In this document: positions 12,117 to 12,478 of the stretch, piece after piece
Layout of the letters: every line of letters begins with the position of its first letter
Numbering within the stretch: the first letter of the stretch is position 1
Origin: Firmicutes bacterium CAG:170
Lineage (GTDB): Bacteria; Bacillota; Clostridia; Oscillospirales; Oscillospiraceae
Direction of reading: 5' to 3'
Length of the DNA stretch: 12,478 nt
Assembly (NCBI GenBank): GCA_000436735.1
Contig: FR887216.1
Coordinates: 1-12,478, forward strand
Position numbers and translations under genes: made by a program
Notes under the pieces: model-generated
Told to the model about the DNA's origin: nothing
Database searches by the model: none
The model's input: the letters and a program-made list of their open reading frames with translations, nothing else

Positions 12117-12478
12117 ATGGAACACCCGAATAAGCACTGGACAGACTGGCTTGTGATCGTCGCAACGGCCATTCTGATGGCGCTGAGTTATGCAATTTTT
12201 GTTTTTCCGAACTCGTTTGCTCCCGCCGGGATCAACGGTATCATCACCATGATCCAGTATCTTCTGCATATCGACATCGGCTATCTTTCATTGGCCGTCA
12301 ATCTTCCGCTGTTCCCGCTGACATGGAAAAGCGTCGGACGGGACTTCGCCGTCAAGAGCATGGTCTATGTGCTCGTCTTTTCCGTCGTAAGCCTGCTGCT
12401 CAAGCGGTTCGATCTCTCCGGGATCTGCTATCACACGGAAAACGGCACCTCCCTCATTCTCGGCCCCATCGCGGCGGG
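12117..12478 (+). CDS. YitT-family membrane protein, 3' end cut by window edge
   Basis: From ATG 12117, 120 residues are open to the right edge; family members are about 280-300 residues. Hydrophobic segments lie at about 11-30, 55-70 and 79-96, and the family motif is visible as FVFPNSFAPAGINGI (28-42), followed by IQYLLHIDIGYLSLAVNLPLF-like sequence typical of the DUF161 membrane domain. YitT proteins are conserved integral membrane proteins of Firmicutes with no agreed biochemical function; the usual C-terminal cytoplasmic DUF2179 domain lies beyond the window. AGGAGG lies 10 nt upstream of the start. It is transcribed alone from its own promoter, as far as can be seen. Confidence 0.87.
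   Translation, partial: MEHPNKHWTDWLVIVATAILMALSYAIFVFPNSFAPAGINGIITMIQYLLHIDIGYLSLAVNLPLFPLTWKSVGRDFAVKSMVYVLVFSVVSLLLKRFDLSGICYHTENGTSLILGPIAA

Noticed and set aside
11885..12172. Minus-strand frame of 95 codons in the AT-rich spacer
   Set aside because: It overlaps the start and promoter of the YitT gene, has no recognisable domain and no supporting ribosome binding site.

Overview
The window looks like a chromosomal segment of a GC-rich anaerobic Clostridia member, plausibly Oscillospiraceae or a relative. That placement is an inference from the Firmicutes-style ribosome binding sites (AGGAGG-like), strong sigma-A-type promoters (TTGACA/TATAAT-like), a YitT-family membrane protein, an IclR regulator and high GC at third codon positions. 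I see no rRNA, tRNA, CRISPR array, phage or plasmid genes. No previously undescribed multi-gene system can be demonstrated here, but several non-coding elements and two gene associations deserve a second look.

Region 1 (1-7062) is a molybdenum and molybdenum-cofactor (Moco) supply locus. On the minus strand an IclR-type regulator is followed 19 bp later by a MogA/MoaB-type molybdopterin adenylyltransferase that runs off the left edge. Divergently, from a good promoter at 1259-1287, run moaA, moaC, a single-domain MOSC protein and a MoeA-like molybdopterin-binding protein, joined by a 1-bp gap, an 8-bp overlap and a 4-bp overlap. They are followed by the molybdate ABC transporter: modA (lipoprotein), then an internal hairpin/terminator region, then modB and modC, which overlap by one base. 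Together these genes import molybdate, make cyclic pyranopterin monophosphate from GTP, and handle, adenylate or sulfurate the pterin. The genes for the middle steps (moaD, moaE, moeB) and a canonical full-length moeA are not visible and must lie elsewhere.

Region 2 (7063-8976) holds a YhhN/TMEM86-family membrane protein with its own promoter and structured leader, a strong hairpin terminator, and a small cytosolic SGNH/GDSL hydrolase. These are followed by a hairpin and a 160-bp non-coding element (8817-8976) with 16-bp imperfect terminal inverted repeats, a 4-bp flanking duplication (CTAT) and a perfect 13-bp internal inverted repeat: a miniature transposable element (MITE).

Region 3 (8977-11900) is on the minus strand. 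An NAD-type short-chain dehydrogenase resembling sorbitol-6-phosphate 2-dehydrogenase and a PHP-domain metal-dependent phosphoesterase form a two-gene operon with a clear promoter and a textbook terminator. Downstream, an HD-domain hydrolase has its own promoter, whose -35 box is embedded in that terminator's T tract. Region 4 (about 11900-12478) is an AT-rich spacer with a good plus-strand promoter driving a YitT-family membrane protein cut by the right edge.

A notable non-coding signal is a pair of related GC-rich inverted repeats upstream of modB (5242-5304) and yhhN (7114-7154). They share stem sequence but not loop sequence, which suggests a small dispersed hairpin family or structured leader RNA.
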